Part shown: positions 9,295 through 19,160 of the stretch, piece by piece
How positions within the stretch are numbered: position 1 is the stretch's first letter
How the letters are laid out: each line of letters begins with the position of its first letter
NCBI GenBank assembly: GCA_028280615.1
Contig: JANQLK010000016.1
Location: 372,001 to 436,000, forward strand
Origin: Woeseiaceae bacterium
GTDB taxonomy: Bacteria; Pseudomonadota; Gammaproteobacteria; Steroidobacterales; Woeseiaceae
DNA: 64,000 bases
Reading direction: 5' to 3'
Translations under genes and position numbers: made by a program
The notes under the pieces: generated by a model
What the model was told of the DNA's origin: nothing
Database searches by the model: none
What the model saw: the letters and a program-made list of their open reading frames with translations, nothing else

Positions 9295-10011
9295 CCAGCA
9301 CTCTCCCTAAGCGCAAACATACGCAAGAATAAGAAACTTCTGCAAATAGCGGCCACCAACCGATAGGAGTCGCTAGTGCCCATGGTGCAGATAACAGAAT
9401 CGGAAAGCAATGATCCTCAACGCGCTCTGTATGCAGGAGCTTCAAACATGCTTTTCGCATCCGAGGAGGTTCATCTGAAGACTGTACCGGCGGTTCATGG
9501 GCGGACATTATCATTTGAGAAGCGGCCACTTTCTTACTGCATACAAGAACTTGGAGCGTTTGCTTGTTGCTGTGCTTCTTGATTCGCATTGCAACGACAA
9601 GCAATCCATACTAGCGAGGGCCTAGTCCCCTGACTTGTCTTGAAATCGTAGAACGCCGTTAGGTACCTTGGTTTCGGCAGCAAATCTTGTTACTACTCGG
9701 CTACAATTTGCCCTATCCGTCAGTCGCCAACGTCAATTGTAACCCGATGGTCGCCATTTGAGCGGCCGATATGGTCGCGCGTGCCGATTATCATGTGCGC
9801 AGTTCCTATTTCCCTTCGTCTCAACCTTGTCTTGAATTCAGCCTGTTCGCAGGACCGGCTTGCAACTTGTTATCAGCAGCAGTTCGCCTAGCCAGTATCT
9901 ATGCCTCCAGAGTAAAAAAAGACGGCCCAAGCTAGCTCTGTCTGGAAATTTGGACGCCGGCTGATACAAGGCAATTCGAGGCCAGGCAGAGATCCGTTAC
10001 CCTATGCAATC
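9295..10011. other. Long non-coding stretch next to the IS element
   Basis: These 717 bp hold no ORF with recognisable protein features. The frames are short and of unlikely composition. The part nearest 9295 must carry the promoter of the leftward methyltransferase. The rest may be decayed sequence beside the insertion, but I cannot identify a parent gene. Confidence 0.4.
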
Positions 10012-10022
10012 TAGAACCTATC

Positions 10023-10550
10023 TCATAATTGTTTGAGTAGGTTGCCGATACAAGCAAGCTGGACAGAGCCGTGGAAGTTGCGCGGGTAGAGTTCCCAGCG
10101 AACCGGGAGACGACGTTGCCATTGCAGCCATGCAAAGAACCGTTCGACCAGCCAGCGTCGCGGATAGCGACGCAGCCGACGACCGTCTTGAGTACGAGTT
10201 CGCTCGCTGCGATTGCGACGATGCGGCGCGATCATCTCGATGCCTTCTTGCTTCAACTCCGCATCCAGCTTGTCACTATCATAGGCTTTATCGCCAATCA
10301 GATTTTCAGGCTTCGCTTCGATCATGTAGAAGTCGAAGCTCAACTGCACCAAAGTCACCTCATGGTGATTCGCTGCATGCGTACTGACCGCGAGCGGCAA
10401 GCCGTGGCGATCGACAATTCCCATAATTTTCACGCCTTTACCGCGACGCGTCGGCCCAATCTCCGCGCCGCCGCCTTTCGCCGAGGCGAACATCGCATCG
10501 ACAAAACATTCCTCTTCATCGAGCCGGCCTTGCTCTAAGTGTATTCGCAA
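10023..10550 (-). CDS. IS5-family transposase, C-terminal (DDE) part
   Basis: This frame carries the DDE catalytic domain: FVDAMFASAKGGG (first Asp), LIGDKAYDSD (second Asp) and the C-terminal RRWLVERFFAWLQ with the Glu. It is displaced from the upstream transposase frame and overlaps it by 35 bp. Complete transposase would need a frameshift inside the overlap, around CTTAGAGCAAGG, where the two frames align to one continuous family sequence (a +1 or -2 shift). Members of this IS group often encode their transposase in two frames, so this may be programmed rather than damage. The TTG at 10550 is formal; the product is probably made as a fusion. Confidence 0.85.
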   Translation of the reverse strand: MRIHLEQGRLDEEECFVDAMFASAKGGGAEIGPTRRGKGVKIMGIVDRHGLPLAVSTHAANHHEVTLVQLSFDFYMIEAKPENLIGDKAYDSDKLDAELKQEGIEMIAPHRRNRSERTRTQDGRRLRRYPRRWLVERFFAWLQWQRRLPVRWELYPRNFHGSVQLACIGNLLKQL

Positions 10551-10818
10551 GATCGGTCAGTACCTCGCGCAACACGTCCTGGCGGCACCACTGTTGAAAG
10601 CGGCGGTGCACCGTTTTGTAGTTCGGATAGGACTGCGGCAGCGTGTGCCATTGCGCACCGGTATTGAGAATCCAAAGCACCGCTTCGAGCACCTTGCGCG
10701 TCGGGATCGGCTTGCGACCCGGTCGGCCTGCTGGAATATGCTCCTCCGGAAAGTGTTCCCGGATCCGTTCCCACTGCTCGTCGCTCAGTCGAATCATTAC
10801 GTTATGATACGTTGTCAT
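10516..10818 (-). CDS. IS5-family transposase, N-terminal part
   Basis: This is a 100-residue frame with the N-terminal DNA-binding domain of IS5/IS427 transposases (LSDEQWERIREHFPE, GRPGRKPIPTRKVLEAVLWI, GAQWHTLP, NYKTVHRRFQQW). The start ATG 10818 lies 29 bp inside the right terminal repeat end at 10847. It ends at TGA 10516, inside the overlap with the catalytic frame. On its own it could bind the element ends but could not catalyse transposition. Confidence 0.85.
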   Translation of the reverse strand: MTTYHNVMIRLSDEQWERIREHFPEEHIPAGRPGRKPIPTRKVLEAVLWILNTGAQWHTLPQSYPNYKTVHRRFQQWCRQDVLREVLTDLANTLRARPAR

Positions 10819-10991
10819 GGTTCACTTCGTGATTTTGAAATAGGTTCTAGTCTAATTAGCAATTTCGCGGTGCTTGATTTTACCGAGATATCAGACTGGG
10901 TATGGTTGTATATCGAAACAAACAAGCGAAGGGTGTGAACCTGAACATGATCAGAAATGACGCAGGCCTAAAGGCAAGGCGCGAGCGCGAA

Positions 10992-12137
10992 TTACGGAAT
11001 TACCTCGTCTAACCGCTCAGCTCTTCTCGCCCAGGAATTTTGTCGGGCAACTTCTCTCCTGGCTTGTTTGGTCCCGACGCCTCCCGCCGAAACGGCTTCA
11101 TCGATTTCGGCAATCCAATTACTTCGCGTTTTTGCAATGGCCAGTACGTCCTCTAGCCCTGCGATAGACTTCAGATCCGCTGAAACAACGGGTAGGCCCG
11201 CAGCGAGGTACTCATGGACCTTTAATGGGTAGCCCTTTTCCCACCATCCACCACTCGTTTTGTAGCACATGATGTTCACATCCATATTGCACAGATAGAG
11301 TCCGACTTCCGAGTGCGCCTTGGCGCCGAGGTAATGAAAATTCTCCATCGCAAGGCAGCGCTCCCAATAGTCGCGATCTTCGTCGCCAAGTCCGCCCGAC
11401 AACATAGGCCCGACAAAGACCCAGCTGAATTTCGGGCGTTGAGCGCAGAGATGATGTATCAGTGAAAAGTCGATCTTCTGGTTTATTCGTCCAACATATC
11501 CAATACGCGGCGATGAAATGTGAGCGAGATCGTCAGGAGCGATGACTTGGCCCTCATGCGCGAATTGGCCGTAGTCTACGCCCGTAGGGATGACATGCAG
11601 CTTGCCGGCGACGATATCCTGGATGTGTTCAGTCATTTCTTCCGAGAATGCGCAAACCTCGTCGGCCCTGGAGGCGAGGAGCTTCTCGTCACTAGCCAAG
11701 CCGCTGTTCCAGCCCGGGGAAAGGTTATAAGCATCGAACAGGTAGTAGACGATATTAGTCGGATCCAGTGATCGTATTGATCCAAGAAATCGCGGGTGAT
11801 TCGCAACTGCCGTCACGCTTCGGTCGTTTCCCAGAATTCTCTTCAATAACCGCGTCTCGTAGCGTGCGAGCACATGATTCCACCAGGGGAGTTTCGGCCA
11901 TGTACTGTAGATGCGCCCAGGGCTCACAACTTCAACGCCTTCGAATTTCGCGGAGCGAGAGAGCAGCGGAGCATTCTTCCAGTCAGCGGTGTGCCGCTGC
12001 CAAAGGGAAAGCAGGCCCGAAAAATAGACTACTCTACGTCCCTGCTCGGCCAGACCGATCGCGACTCGCTTTCGACTTGACCAGTCCACCGACCAACTCA
12101 CGTCCGAGAAGAAAACAATTGTGTTGTTCTTACCCAC
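10992..12137 (-). CDS. Glycosyltransferase family 4
   Basis: This is a 381-residue GT-B enzyme. The N-terminal IVFFSDVSWSVDWSSRKRVA holds the acceptor-side loop. LHVIPTGVDYGQFA (about 180) is the inter-domain turn, and LKVHEYLAAGLPVVSADL (about 310) is the donor-binding motif with the conserved Glu. It resembles GT4-like enzymes of exopolysaccharide clusters acting on lipid-linked intermediates at the cytoplasmic membrane. GTG 12137 lies 9 bp after the upstream methyltransferase stop, with GGAAGAA directly before it, so the two are probably one transcript with the GT-C gene further upstream. The linkage it makes is unknown. Confidence 0.83.
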   Translation of the reverse strand: MGKNNTIVFFSDVSWSVDWSSRKRVAIGLAEQGRRVVYFSGLLSLWQRHTADWKNAPLLSRSAKFEGVEVVSPGRIYSTWPKLPWWNHVLARYETRLLKRILGNDRSVTAVANHPRFLGSIRSLDPTNIVYYLFDAYNLSPGWNSGLASDEKLLASRADEVCAFSEEMTEHIQDIVAGKLHVIPTGVDYGQFAHEGQVIAPDDLAHISSPRIGYVGRINQKIDFSLIHHLCAQRPKFSWVFVGPMLSGGLGDEDRDYWERCLAMENFHYLGAKAHSEVGLYLCNMDVNIMCYKTSGGWWEKGYPLKVHEYLAAGLPVVSADLKSIAGLEDVLAIAKTRSNWIAEIDEAVSAGGVGTKQARREVARQNSWARRAERLDEVIP

Positions 12138-12146
12138 TTCTTCCGG

Positions 12147-12881
12147 CTATGACGGCTTCTTTGCAATAAGCAGGTGGTGTAGTCCAAGCCGCAGGAAGAC
12201 ACGAACTCCGTTGTACACGTGTATTAGCTGACCCGATTCAAGCAGCCTCAAGAGCTTTGGCGCACTCGAGAAACGGAAGAGACCGCTATACGCGAAGTCC
12301 AGTTCGAACACGCGGTGCTTACAGACAATAAGGTCGCGCTGCGCGAACAGCGATAGAAGTTGTTTTCGAGTTAGCCAGTTTTCAAGTGGCTGTGACAGAA
12401 AACCTGCCTTCTCGGCTGCGCGTTTTGCAGTCGCATTCGGACAGGTAAGAATGACGTAGCCGCCGGGGCGCAATATTGCATTGATTGCATCAACGTATGC
12501 AGCCTGGTTCGAGACATGTTCAATGACCTCGCTGCTAACAACCAACTCAAAACCGCGACTATCCCGAAAAGTAATCGCGTCGTGAACCTGAAAGGTAACA
12601 TCAGGGTAATGTTCTTTCGCAATCTCGATGCCCTTCGGCGAAATATCAACCGCGGTGACGTCGCCCAAGAACCTGAGCTGATTGCTTATCCATCCGCTAC
12701 CGCACCCCAAATCGCAGATTCTCAATGGCGAGTGACCTGTTTCGCGTCGGACCTCACTGACAGCCGACATGATTTCTGCGAAACGCCTCAGCTTTAGATG
12801 GTTGACCGAGTCGCCTTGTTCCGCCCATCGCCTGTCGTAGAAGTCAGAGTGGCTTGGCTCCGCTGTATGATCTGAAGTCAT
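12147..12881 (-). CDS. Class I SAM-dependent methyltransferase
   Basis: This is a 244-residue UbiE/UbiG-like methyltransferase. Motif I is ICDLGCGSGWISNQLRF near residue 53, with VTAVDISPKGIEIAKEHYP (motif II region) and VVSSEVIEHVSN plus ILRPGGYVILTCPN further on. The N-terminal SDFYDRRWAEQGD matches the short acceptor region of sugar or lipid methyltransferases. ATG 12881 has AAGGA upstream at a somewhat long distance. It lies 9 bp before the GT4 gene and 317 bp after the GT-C gene. The substrate is probably a sugar residue of the polymer. Confidence 0.83.
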   Translation of the reverse strand: MTSDHTAEPSHSDFYDRRWAEQGDSVNHLKLRRFAEIMSAVSEVRRETGHSPLRICDLGCGSGWISNQLRFLGDVTAVDISPKGIEIAKEHYPDVTFQVHDAITFRDSRGFELVVSSEVIEHVSNQAAYVDAINAILRPGGYVILTCPNATAKRAAEKAGFLSQPLENWLTRKQLLSLFAQRDLIVCKHRVFELDFAYSGLFRFSSAPKLLRLLESGQLIHVYNGVRVFLRLGLHHLLIAKKPS

Positions 12882-13198
12882 CTTGCATATGTCCTTTGTA
12901 GCGAAGACCTATGCGGCTCAGCATTCTATTAATCGGAGTACATTGCTACCGCCCCATCGCACAGCGCTATATCGTCGCGTCTGTCCTTGATTCGTGGCGG
13001 TAGCGAGACTATGCAAGCGCAGAATTCTGGAAGTCGGTATCTGGCCTCCGAGGACTCTTACTGAGCATAGCAGACTTCACAAACGAAGTACGTGAACCGG
13101 TACGGTGACGCGGCGGTGATTGACTTCTGTATCCAGCCAAAGACCTCAGGTCGCTATGGGCCTTCGCTGATCGGCCTTGGGTACCAGGGCCCTTCTGC
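12882..13198. other. Intergenic stretch between GT-C and methyltransferase genes
   Basis: These 317 bp contain no supportable gene. As both flanking genes read leftward, a promoter for the methyltransferase/GT4 pair may lie here, but I see no clear consensus. Confidence 0.35.
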
Positions 13199-15304
13199 TC
13201 AGGAGATACGCAGATACTGGATTGATGCGCTTCTGCTGTTCGTCGGATCTTCGCGGCGCGGAGACTCGGTGGGGAAAAGAACTACAGACACGTCGGTGTT
13301 TCGCTCAACGTCCGTAGACCCGATATCAATTCTGAAGAAGTACGAGTGCTTGCCGTCAGTTTGCTGACACTCGACGGTGGATATGCCAATGTGAACACAG
13401 ATTCTATCGAATTCAGCAGGTCGCTCTTCGGTGCCCGTTGACAAGTTGACAAACAACTCGACGAATCTAGATCGATCCGAGATGTCCGAGACAGGAATAT
13501 TGATGCCGACCAGCCGATTGTGACTCACCTCGGCATCGGAGATGTCGACTGACGCCTTGTCGAAGAGCGTTTCGAGCGAGAACTCGCCGAGCGTGCGGCC
13601 GGGATACGTCCGATCCACGAAGTCCTGGTCCATTTTCACTGAATCGTTCAGATTGACCATGCCGTAACGACTATTTGCAAACACCGACAACGGAAGCCAG
13701 GCGACCAGCGAGAGCGTCGCGGTCAAGAGGACAGTTATTACGCCAGTTTGAAGGCTCACTGGCCGGAGAAGGGCACTTGTGCGTTCATCCGAGCGAGACG
13801 ACGCAAAGTATGAAGTGATCGATCCTGCGGAAATCGCAAATGGGAACAACAAAAAGATGTCATACCGGGGTTGCGTTTCGAGAAGCAACAAGAAGAAAAC
13901 ATATGCGACTGCCGAGAAGCACCAGGCGACGATTTCCACAGTTTTGAAGCGAACTCTTGGAGCTAATAGAATCCTCGCAGCCAACACCAGGTACATTGCT
14001 ACGTTAAGAAGTCGTATCAGAGTATCCTGCAGTCGCCATGCCGTGTTGTTTACACGGCCTACGAACTTGGCTGACGTGTCCCACTCAGGAGCCTCTGATT
14101 CACCAAAAGCAAAGCTGAAGTTGCCGTTTCCGCCGCTTAGGACGGCGTTTTTCCGCGCCAGATACTTGATCGCCGTGGGATAGCTCTTGCCCCATTCATT
14201 TACGAGCTTCACAAGAGCAAACGTCGTTCGGTTTTCCGCCGGCAACAACGGAAATTGATGATTACTCCATAACTGCAGGTCTGAGTATTTGTTCTCTGAG
14301 TGGGTATCTGTAGCCGTGACGATCGCGACTCGAGCATTGGTGGCTTCATGCTTCCTGTCGGGATCCAGCTGTCCATAGAAACTGCCGAGCAGCATGCTCA
14401 CGAGGACAGGCACGACAAAGACGAATGATCTGGATAGTGCGGCGCCACGAATATGGTGGTTTTGTCCTTGCCAGGATCGCTTCGTCGCAATCGCGATCGT
14501 GGCAAGTGCAACCAAGGCGGCATAGCAAAACACGCCGTAAGACCGTGTCGACTCTGCAAGGAATGTCACAATGCCGCAGGCTATCGAGAGGGCGAGAAGC
14601 CGGGCAATCGAGCGATAACCCGTGATTTCAGTCTGGACAAGATCAAGAATGTAGGTGCAAAGCAAGAGAAAGAGTGACAGCCACATCATCCCGTGAATAT
14701 CGTGAGATGTGAGAGTCATTGCATACAGCGAGTCAGGATAGACAGAGAAGACGAGCACGGCGACAAAGCCGGCGACCGGGCCGGCAGCTTTGCTGGCAAG
14801 AATAAAGACAACCAGCGCGGTAATGGTTGCAACGATGAGATTCGTTATCTCTATCGCGAAAAGCGACGGCCCGAACAGGGCCAAGGCTGGAGTTGCTACG
14901 AAAAGGCCGCGGGTTCGATACACCTGTTTCGTACATAAGTCCTCGGAATTGTTGAGAAACTCGAGGGCGCACTGATAGTACAGGCCGAAATCGCTCGTCT
15001 GATATGAATCGAACAACGCGATCCAACTTCCTCGAATAAGCACGAACAAGCCCAAACTGGCCAGAAGAAGCGCAGTATTGCTCGCCTGAGTGCGGTGGGC
15101 GAAAACGGCGGCGTAGGCGATCAGAGCGCCAAGAGCGCCGAATGCCAACAAAGCTGCTATTTTGGAGAAAGAGTAATCGGGCGATAGAATCTCTATGAAT
15201 TCGATCAATAGCCCTTGCAGCATGATAAGCAGTGCGAGGCAGGCGAGTACTCGGAGTAGCCAAACCTCCGGAGAGTTCGGGCTTTCTAGTGTTTGCTCAT
15301 GCAT
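13199..15304 (-). CDS. Large membrane glycosyltransferase-like protein (GT-C / GT39-like)
   Basis: This is a 701-residue protein with an N-terminal membrane domain of roughly ten or more spans and a C-terminal soluble part of about 180 residues. The first external loop contains DSYQTSDFGLYYQCALEF, resembling the acidic D-x-G-x-Y loop of GT-C enzymes such as ArnT and PMT. KQVYRTRGLFVATPALALFG follows. Such enzymes use polyprenyl-phosphate sugars on the periplasmic side. ATG 15304 (MHEQTLES) was chosen because the longer frame, up to 15451, adds 49 residues without family character. It is divergent from the molybdenum hydroxylase genes. The GT2 at 18085 could supply its lipid-linked sugar donor (inference). 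Confidence 0.65.
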   Translation of the reverse strand: MHEQTLESPNSPEVWLLRVLACLALLIMLQGLLIEFIEILSPDYSFSKIAALLAFGALGALIAYAAVFAHRTQASNTALLLASLGLFVLIRGSWIALFDSYQTSDFGLYYQCALEFLNNSEDLCTKQVYRTRGLFVATPALALFGPSLFAIEITNLIVATITALVVFILASKAAGPVAGFVAVLVFSVYPDSLYAMTLTSHDIHGMMWLSLFLLLCTYILDLVQTEITGYRSIARLLALSIACGIVTFLAESTRSYGVFCYAALVALATIAIATKRSWQGQNHHIRGAALSRSFVFVVPVLVSMLLGSFYGQLDPDRKHEATNARVAIVTATDTHSENKYSDLQLWSNHQFPLLPAENRTTFALVKLVNEWGKSYPTAIKYLARKNAVLSGGNGNFSFAFGESEAPEWDTSAKFVGRVNNTAWRLQDTLIRLLNVAMYLVLAARILLAPRVRFKTVEIVAWCFSAVAYVFFLLLLETQPRYDIFLLFPFAISAGSITSYFASSRSDERTSALLRPVSLQTGVITVLLTATLSLVAWLPLSVFANSRYGMVNLNDSVKMDQDFVDRTYPGRTLGEFSLETLFDKASVDISDAEVSHNRLVGINIPVSDISDRSRFVELFVNLSTGTEERPAEFDRICVHIGISTVECQQTDGKHSYFFRIDIGSTDVERNTDVSVVLFPTESPRREDPTNSRSASIQYLRIS

Positions 15305-15521
15305 ATATGCGCCGCTTTGTGGAACCAGGTTAGCTTGGGTCGTGGATTTTTGTTTCCCTGCGTCAGGGAATGGTACGTGAAATCCGTTTCGATGCCGAGA
15401 CACTTGCGCTGTGCAGGAGAGGCGTGCCGTGCCAGAGATGCCGAGCTTCACCTTATGTTATCTACTGGCATGCGGTACTCGCAGCCGCAATGCGCCAAGG
15501 CGCGTGGCATAGGGAGCTCTG

Positions 15522-16001
15522 ATGATCTTTAAGTTTACGCTGAACGGAACTGAAGAGTCCCTTGATATCGATCCTTCAATGCCGCTCCTGTGGGCGTTGC
15601 GCGATATCATGGGTCTAACTGGCACGAAGTACGGTTGCGGTATCGCCGCGTGCGGCGTCTGTACCGTGCTCGTTGACGGCGCAGCCGTTCGCTCATGCGT
15701 GACGTCGCTCGCTTCGGTTCAAGACAAGCGTGTGACGACAATCGAGGGACTTGCCGGGGAGCATCCGCTGCAGCACGCCTGGATAGACGAGCAGGTTCCT
15801 CAGTGCGGTTTTTGCCAACCGGGACAAATCATGCAGGCTGCGGCACTGCTGGCATCAAATTCGAATCCGACTCGTGAACAGATTCGGGATTCGATGAACG
15901 GCGTATTGTGCCGCTGCGGCACGTACTTGCGCATTGAGTCGGCGATCAGGCGTGCGGCTGAAGAAATGCGCAATCAGGAACTTCGTCGTGATCAATCGTA
16001 G
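15522..16001 (+). CDS. (2Fe-2S) subunit of a molybdenum hydroxylase (xanthine dehydrogenase family)
   Basis: This is a 159-residue small subunit with two [2Fe-2S] clusters. The plant-ferredoxin motif is [16 protein letters not shown] with the fourth Cys in RSCVT. The helical-domain motif is [11 protein letters not shown] followed by [13 protein letters not shown]. It passes electrons from the Mo centre to an external acceptor. The arrangement matches IorA-type subunits (isoquinoline 1-oxidoreductase and relatives) that work without a FAD subunit. ATG 15522 has AGGGAG 5 nt upstream. It overlaps the large-subunit start by 14 bp, so the two are co-translated. No FAD-subunit gene and no XdhC-type maturation gene is nearby. 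Confidence 0.92.
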   Translation: MIFKFTLNGTEESLDIDPSMPLLWALRDIMGLTGTKYGCGIAACGVCTVLVDGAAVRSCVTSLASVQDKRVTTIEGLAGEHPLQHAWIDEQVPQCGFCQPGQIMQAAALLASNSNPTREQIRDSMNGVLCRCGTYLRIESAIRRAAEEMRNQELRRDQS

Positions 16002-18084
16002 GCAGTTTTTCCAGGCCTCTGGTGGCCTGGTGCTGGCCGCATCGGTTCCCGCAGGATGCGGGCGGTGGGATAGTGGTGAAGCGATTCCGGGGACGCTCAC
16101 GGCTTACCTGGATATACGACCGGATGGTACGGTCAATCTCTATTCCCCGATCAGCGAGATGGGGCAGGGAGCACACGCCGCGCATGCTGCAATAATTGCC
16201 GATGAGCTGGATGTGCCTATAGAACGAATCAGCGTCGAGACGGCGGAGCCTGCGGACCCGTTTCGATGGAACAATTCCATGTACTCTGGCGGATCCCTGG
16301 CGATCGTGTATTGGCGCGAACCTCTGCAAAAGGCGGCTGCACAAGGCCGGGCGATGCTGATGGCCGCTGCCGCAACGAAGCTGGGGGTTGCAATTGTCGA
16401 ACTGGATACCAGCGCCGGGCAGGTGGTACACGAGGCGACTGCCCAACGACTCGACTATGCGTCGCTGGCGTTCGAAGCCGGCAAACTGCCCGTGCCCGAC
16501 GACCCGCCATACAGGGACCCGAAGAAGTATCGGTACATCGGCAGCAATTCAGAGCGCATCGATTCACCCGCTACTGTTCGAGGCCAAGGTGTGTTCGCCT
16601 CCGACATCCGGCGAGAAGGGATGGTGTATGCGTGTGCCCGGCTGTCACCCGTGTTTCATGCGGATGTCGAATTCATCAACGAGAAGCCCGCACTCGACGT
16701 TCCTGGAGTCACCGACGTAGTATCAATTCCGGGTGGCGCTGCTGTCGTGGCCTCGACTAGTTGGGCTGCAATCAAGGGCGCGGACGCGCTGCAGATCGAC
16801 TATCGCAGAACGCCACACGACAGCCTCGATTCGGGCGCGATATCACGCCGCATGCGTTCGGGTCTCGAAAGGGATGGTGAGGCGATGGTCGCGCACGACG
16901 AAGGCGACGTCGCGGCAGCGATTGCCCGGGCGGAGAGCGTCTTTGAGGCAGTCTATGAGGCTCCCTATCTCGCTCATGCGGCAATGGAGAACTGGTCCTG
17001 CGTCGTCGAGATGGACGAGGACGACATCCTGCATCTGTGGGCGCCATCGCAGGCGCAGGACTACTTTCGTATGGCGGCTGCCAAAGCCGCGGACATACCT
17101 GTTCGTCGTGTTCGTGTGCACACTCCCCGGATTGGCGGAGCGTTCGGCCGCTGGTTGGACTCCGATGCCGTTGGTGGCGCCGTGCTCACGGCTATCGCAG
17201 TCAACAAGCCGGTTCAGTACTTCTGGCGTCGTGAAGACCAGATTGCACAGGGGCGGTACCGATCCGCGCAGGTTGCGCGGCTTCGTGCGGCGATAGACTC
17301 GACTGGAAGGCCAACGGCCCTGGACATTCGTATGTCCGGCCAGCCATTGAGAGCACAAATGGCAGAAGGCAAACTGGACAACTGGAATGCACTATACGGC
17401 CTTCGCGACGTCAGGTATCGGTTCGACTCCTACAGGGTCGACTGGGTTCGGGTTAACCAGCCTGTACCGGTTACAACCTGGCGCTCGATCGGCGCCAGCC
17501 AGAATGCTTTTTTTCTTGAGTGCTTCATCGATGAACTGGCGAAGGAGCTGGAGATCGATCCGTACCGGTTCCGTCGCGAACTGCTCGCTCACGATCAGCG
17601 AGCACTAAAGGTAATTGAAGCCGCAGCAGAACTCGCCAACTGGAGCGAGCCATTGCCTGAAGGCAGAGCGCGTGGCATGGCCTATTTCGAGAGCTACGAT
17701 TCCCTCTGCGCGCAAGTCGCGGAGGTGTCGCTCGAAAACGGTAGGCTGGTGATACACAGGGTTGCATGTGCTCTCGACTGCGGAGTCGTCGTGCTCCCGG
17801 ACACAGTCAAAGCCCAGTGCGAAGGCGGCATCATTATGGGTATGTCAACCGCGCTGGGCGAGCAGATCGTGATCAAGAACGGTGGCGCAGCGAATACCAA
17901 CTTGGACGCTTACCGCATTATGCGTATGGCTGAGGCCCCGTTGCAGATAGACACCGTCATCATTGATTCGGCTGAGCCGGCGGGCGCCGGAGGCGAGCCG
18001 CCCTTGCCGCCGGCAGCGCCAGCCCTGGCAAACGCGCTATTCGCTCTCACCGGCGAGCCTGTGCGCAAGCTGCCGATAAGGTAG
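15988..18084 (+). CDS. Molybdopterin-binding subunit of a molybdenum hydroxylase (IorB-like), Tat-exported
   Basis: This is a 698-residue catalytic subunit of the xanthine dehydrogenase / aldehyde oxidase family. GTG 15988 was chosen because it gives [22 protein letters not shown], a twin-arginine signal with a lipobox-like end, and has AGGA about 8 nt upstream. Mo-cofactor motifs include [34 protein letters not shown] and the C-terminal [19 protein letters not shown] with the catalytic Glu. The enzyme would hydroxylate an N-heterocycle or oxidise an aldehyde in the periplasm; the substrate is unknown. Its place inside a polysaccharide locus is unusual. It ends exactly where the convergent GT2 gene ends (18084/18085). 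Confidence 0.9.
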   Translation: MINRRQFFQASGGLVLAASVPAGCGRWDSGEAIPGTLTAYLDIRPDGTVNLYSPISEMGQGAHAAHAAIIADELDVPIERISVETAEPADPFRWNNSMYSGGSLAIVYWREPLQKAAAQGRAMLMAAAATKLGVAIVELDTSAGQVVHEATAQRLDYASLAFEAGKLPVPDDPPYRDPKKYRYIGSNSERIDSPATVRGQGVFASDIRREGMVYACARLSPVFHADVEFINEKPALDVPGVTDVVSIPGGAAVVASTSWAAIKGADALQIDYRRTPHDSLDSGAISRRMRSGLERDGEAMVAHDEGDVAAAIARAESVFEAVYEAPYLAHAAMENWSCVVEMDEDDILHLWAPSQAQDYFRMAAAKAADIPVRRVRVHTPRIGGAFGRWLDSDAVGGAVLTAIAVNKPVQYFWRREDQIAQGRYRSAQVARLRAAIDSTGRPTALDIRMSGQPLRAQMAEGKLDNWNALYGLRDVRYRFDSYRVDWVRVNQPVPVTTWRSIGASQNAFFLECFIDELAKELEIDPYRFRRELLAHDQRALKVIEAAAELANWSEPLPEGRARGMAYFESYDSLCAQVAEVSLENGRLVIHRVACALDCGVVVLPDTVKAQCEGGIIMGMSTALGEQIVIKNGGAANTNLDAYRIMRMAEAPLQIDTVIIDSAEPAGAGGEPPLPPAAPALANALFALTGEPVRKLPIR

Positions 18085-19017
18085 TCAGTCCTTCGACTCG
18101 CCAACCTGCTCGCTCACGACAAACGGAGGTCTTTCCATCATCCGGAAATGCGCGCGCGCGAGGTACTCGCCAATGACACCGATCGAGAACAACTGTACGC
18201 CGGAGAAAATCGCGATTATCGAAGCGAGAAACGGAAAGCCCTGCACTGGCGTCCCCCGCACCAGGTAACCGCCAACGACCCAGGCGAGCACCAGGCCACC
18301 GAACACGGCGAACGCAAATCCCATAACGCTTGCGATCTGCAGTGGCATAGTGGAGAAGCCCGTCATCATGTTGGCGGCGTGGCCGATTAGTTTGTAGAGC
18401 GTGTAGCCGGATGATCCTTCTTGCCGCGGTTCATGCTGTACGGTAACGGCCGAGAACCGCGTCGTGCCCCAGGAGAGCAGGACGTCGAGGTTTACCGAGG
18501 GATTGCGATAGTCGGCGAACGCGCTTCTCAGCTTCGTCCGGAACACACGAAACGCGCTGGTCTTGCCGGCATTCTCGACGCCCATTGCGCTTTGCAGAGC
18601 CAGTTTCGTGATGCGTGATGCGACATTCCTGTAGAACCCGTGCTGCCCGCCCTCGGGACATCCGTATACGACGTCATGCCCCTCATCGAGCCGAGCAAGA
18701 AGTTTCGGTATTTCTTCGGGTGGATTCTGCAGGTCGTCGTCCAGGGTCACAATGACGTCGTTTTCCGCTGCGCGAATACCCGCAAGCAAAGCGCTATGCT
18801 GGCCGAAGTTGCGGGACATCCTCAAACCGCGTAGACGCTTATCGTCCTTCGCCAATCTCTGAATCAGTTCCCAGGACCCGTCGCCTCCGCAATCTTCGAC
18901 AAACAGGATCTCGAATTCGAGGCTTTCGGCTTCTGCCACGGCGACCAGCCGGCGGTAGAGTTCCTGCAGACTTCCCTCAGCGCGGTAGACGGGAATGACA
19001 ATTGATACTGTGGGCAC
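18085..19017 (-). CDS. Polyprenyl-phosphate glycosyltransferase, family 2 (DPM/GtrB-like)
   Basis: This is a 310-residue GT-A enzyme. SIVIPVYRAEGSLQELYRRL opens the nucleotide-binding domain, FVEDCGGDGSW follows, and VTLDDDLQNPPEEIP near residue 95 is the metal-binding acidic motif. Two C-terminal membrane segments (about 228-252 and 262-285) are typical of DPM1/GtrB/ArnC-type enzymes. These make polyprenyl-phosphate-linked monosaccharides for GT-C transferases, of which one is encoded at 13199. It is divergent from the ligase gene at 19161 and abuts the convergent molybdenum hydroxylase gene. The sugar is unknown. Confidence 0.88.
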   Translation of the reverse strand: MPTVSIVIPVYRAEGSLQELYRRLVAVAEAESLEFEILFVEDCGGDGSWELIQRLAKDDKRLRGLRMSRNFGQHSALLAGIRAAENDVIVTLDDDLQNPPEEIPKLLARLDEGHDVVYGCPEGGQHGFYRNVASRITKLALQSAMGVENAGKTSAFRVFRTKLRSAFADYRNPSVNLDVLLSWGTTRFSAVTVQHEPRQEGSSGYTLYKLIGHAANMMTGFSTMPLQIASVMGFAFAVFGGLVLAWVVGGYLVRGTPVQGFPFLASIIAIFSGVQLFSIGVIGEYLARAHFRMMERPPFVVSEQVGESKD

Positions 19018-19160
19018 TTAACCACCCCCGATTTAGAGAAAATGGGCTCCGGCGCAGAAGGATACATGCGCCGATCCGCAGAAACTACCGACAGTGTCAC
19101 GGACCGTAGTGCGACGCACGCCCATTGGCTGGATTGTGGGGATCGGCTACCATTTCGCAC

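Larger units (their letters stand above)
10014..10847 (-). mobile_element. IS5-family insertion sequence (IS427-like group), 834 bp
   Basis: The element is bounded by terminal inverted repeats. The left end GAACCTATCTCATAAT matches the complement of the right end, GAACCTATTTCAAAAT, with two differences. It is flanked on both sides by TA (10012-10013 and 10848-10849) within a CTAG target, which fits the 2-bp TA duplication known for the IS427 group. Inside are two overlapping leftward frames giving a split transposase. The intact repeats and target duplication indicate a fairly recent insertion. It lies between a methyltransferase gene and a GT4 gene and disrupts neither. Confidence 0.88.
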
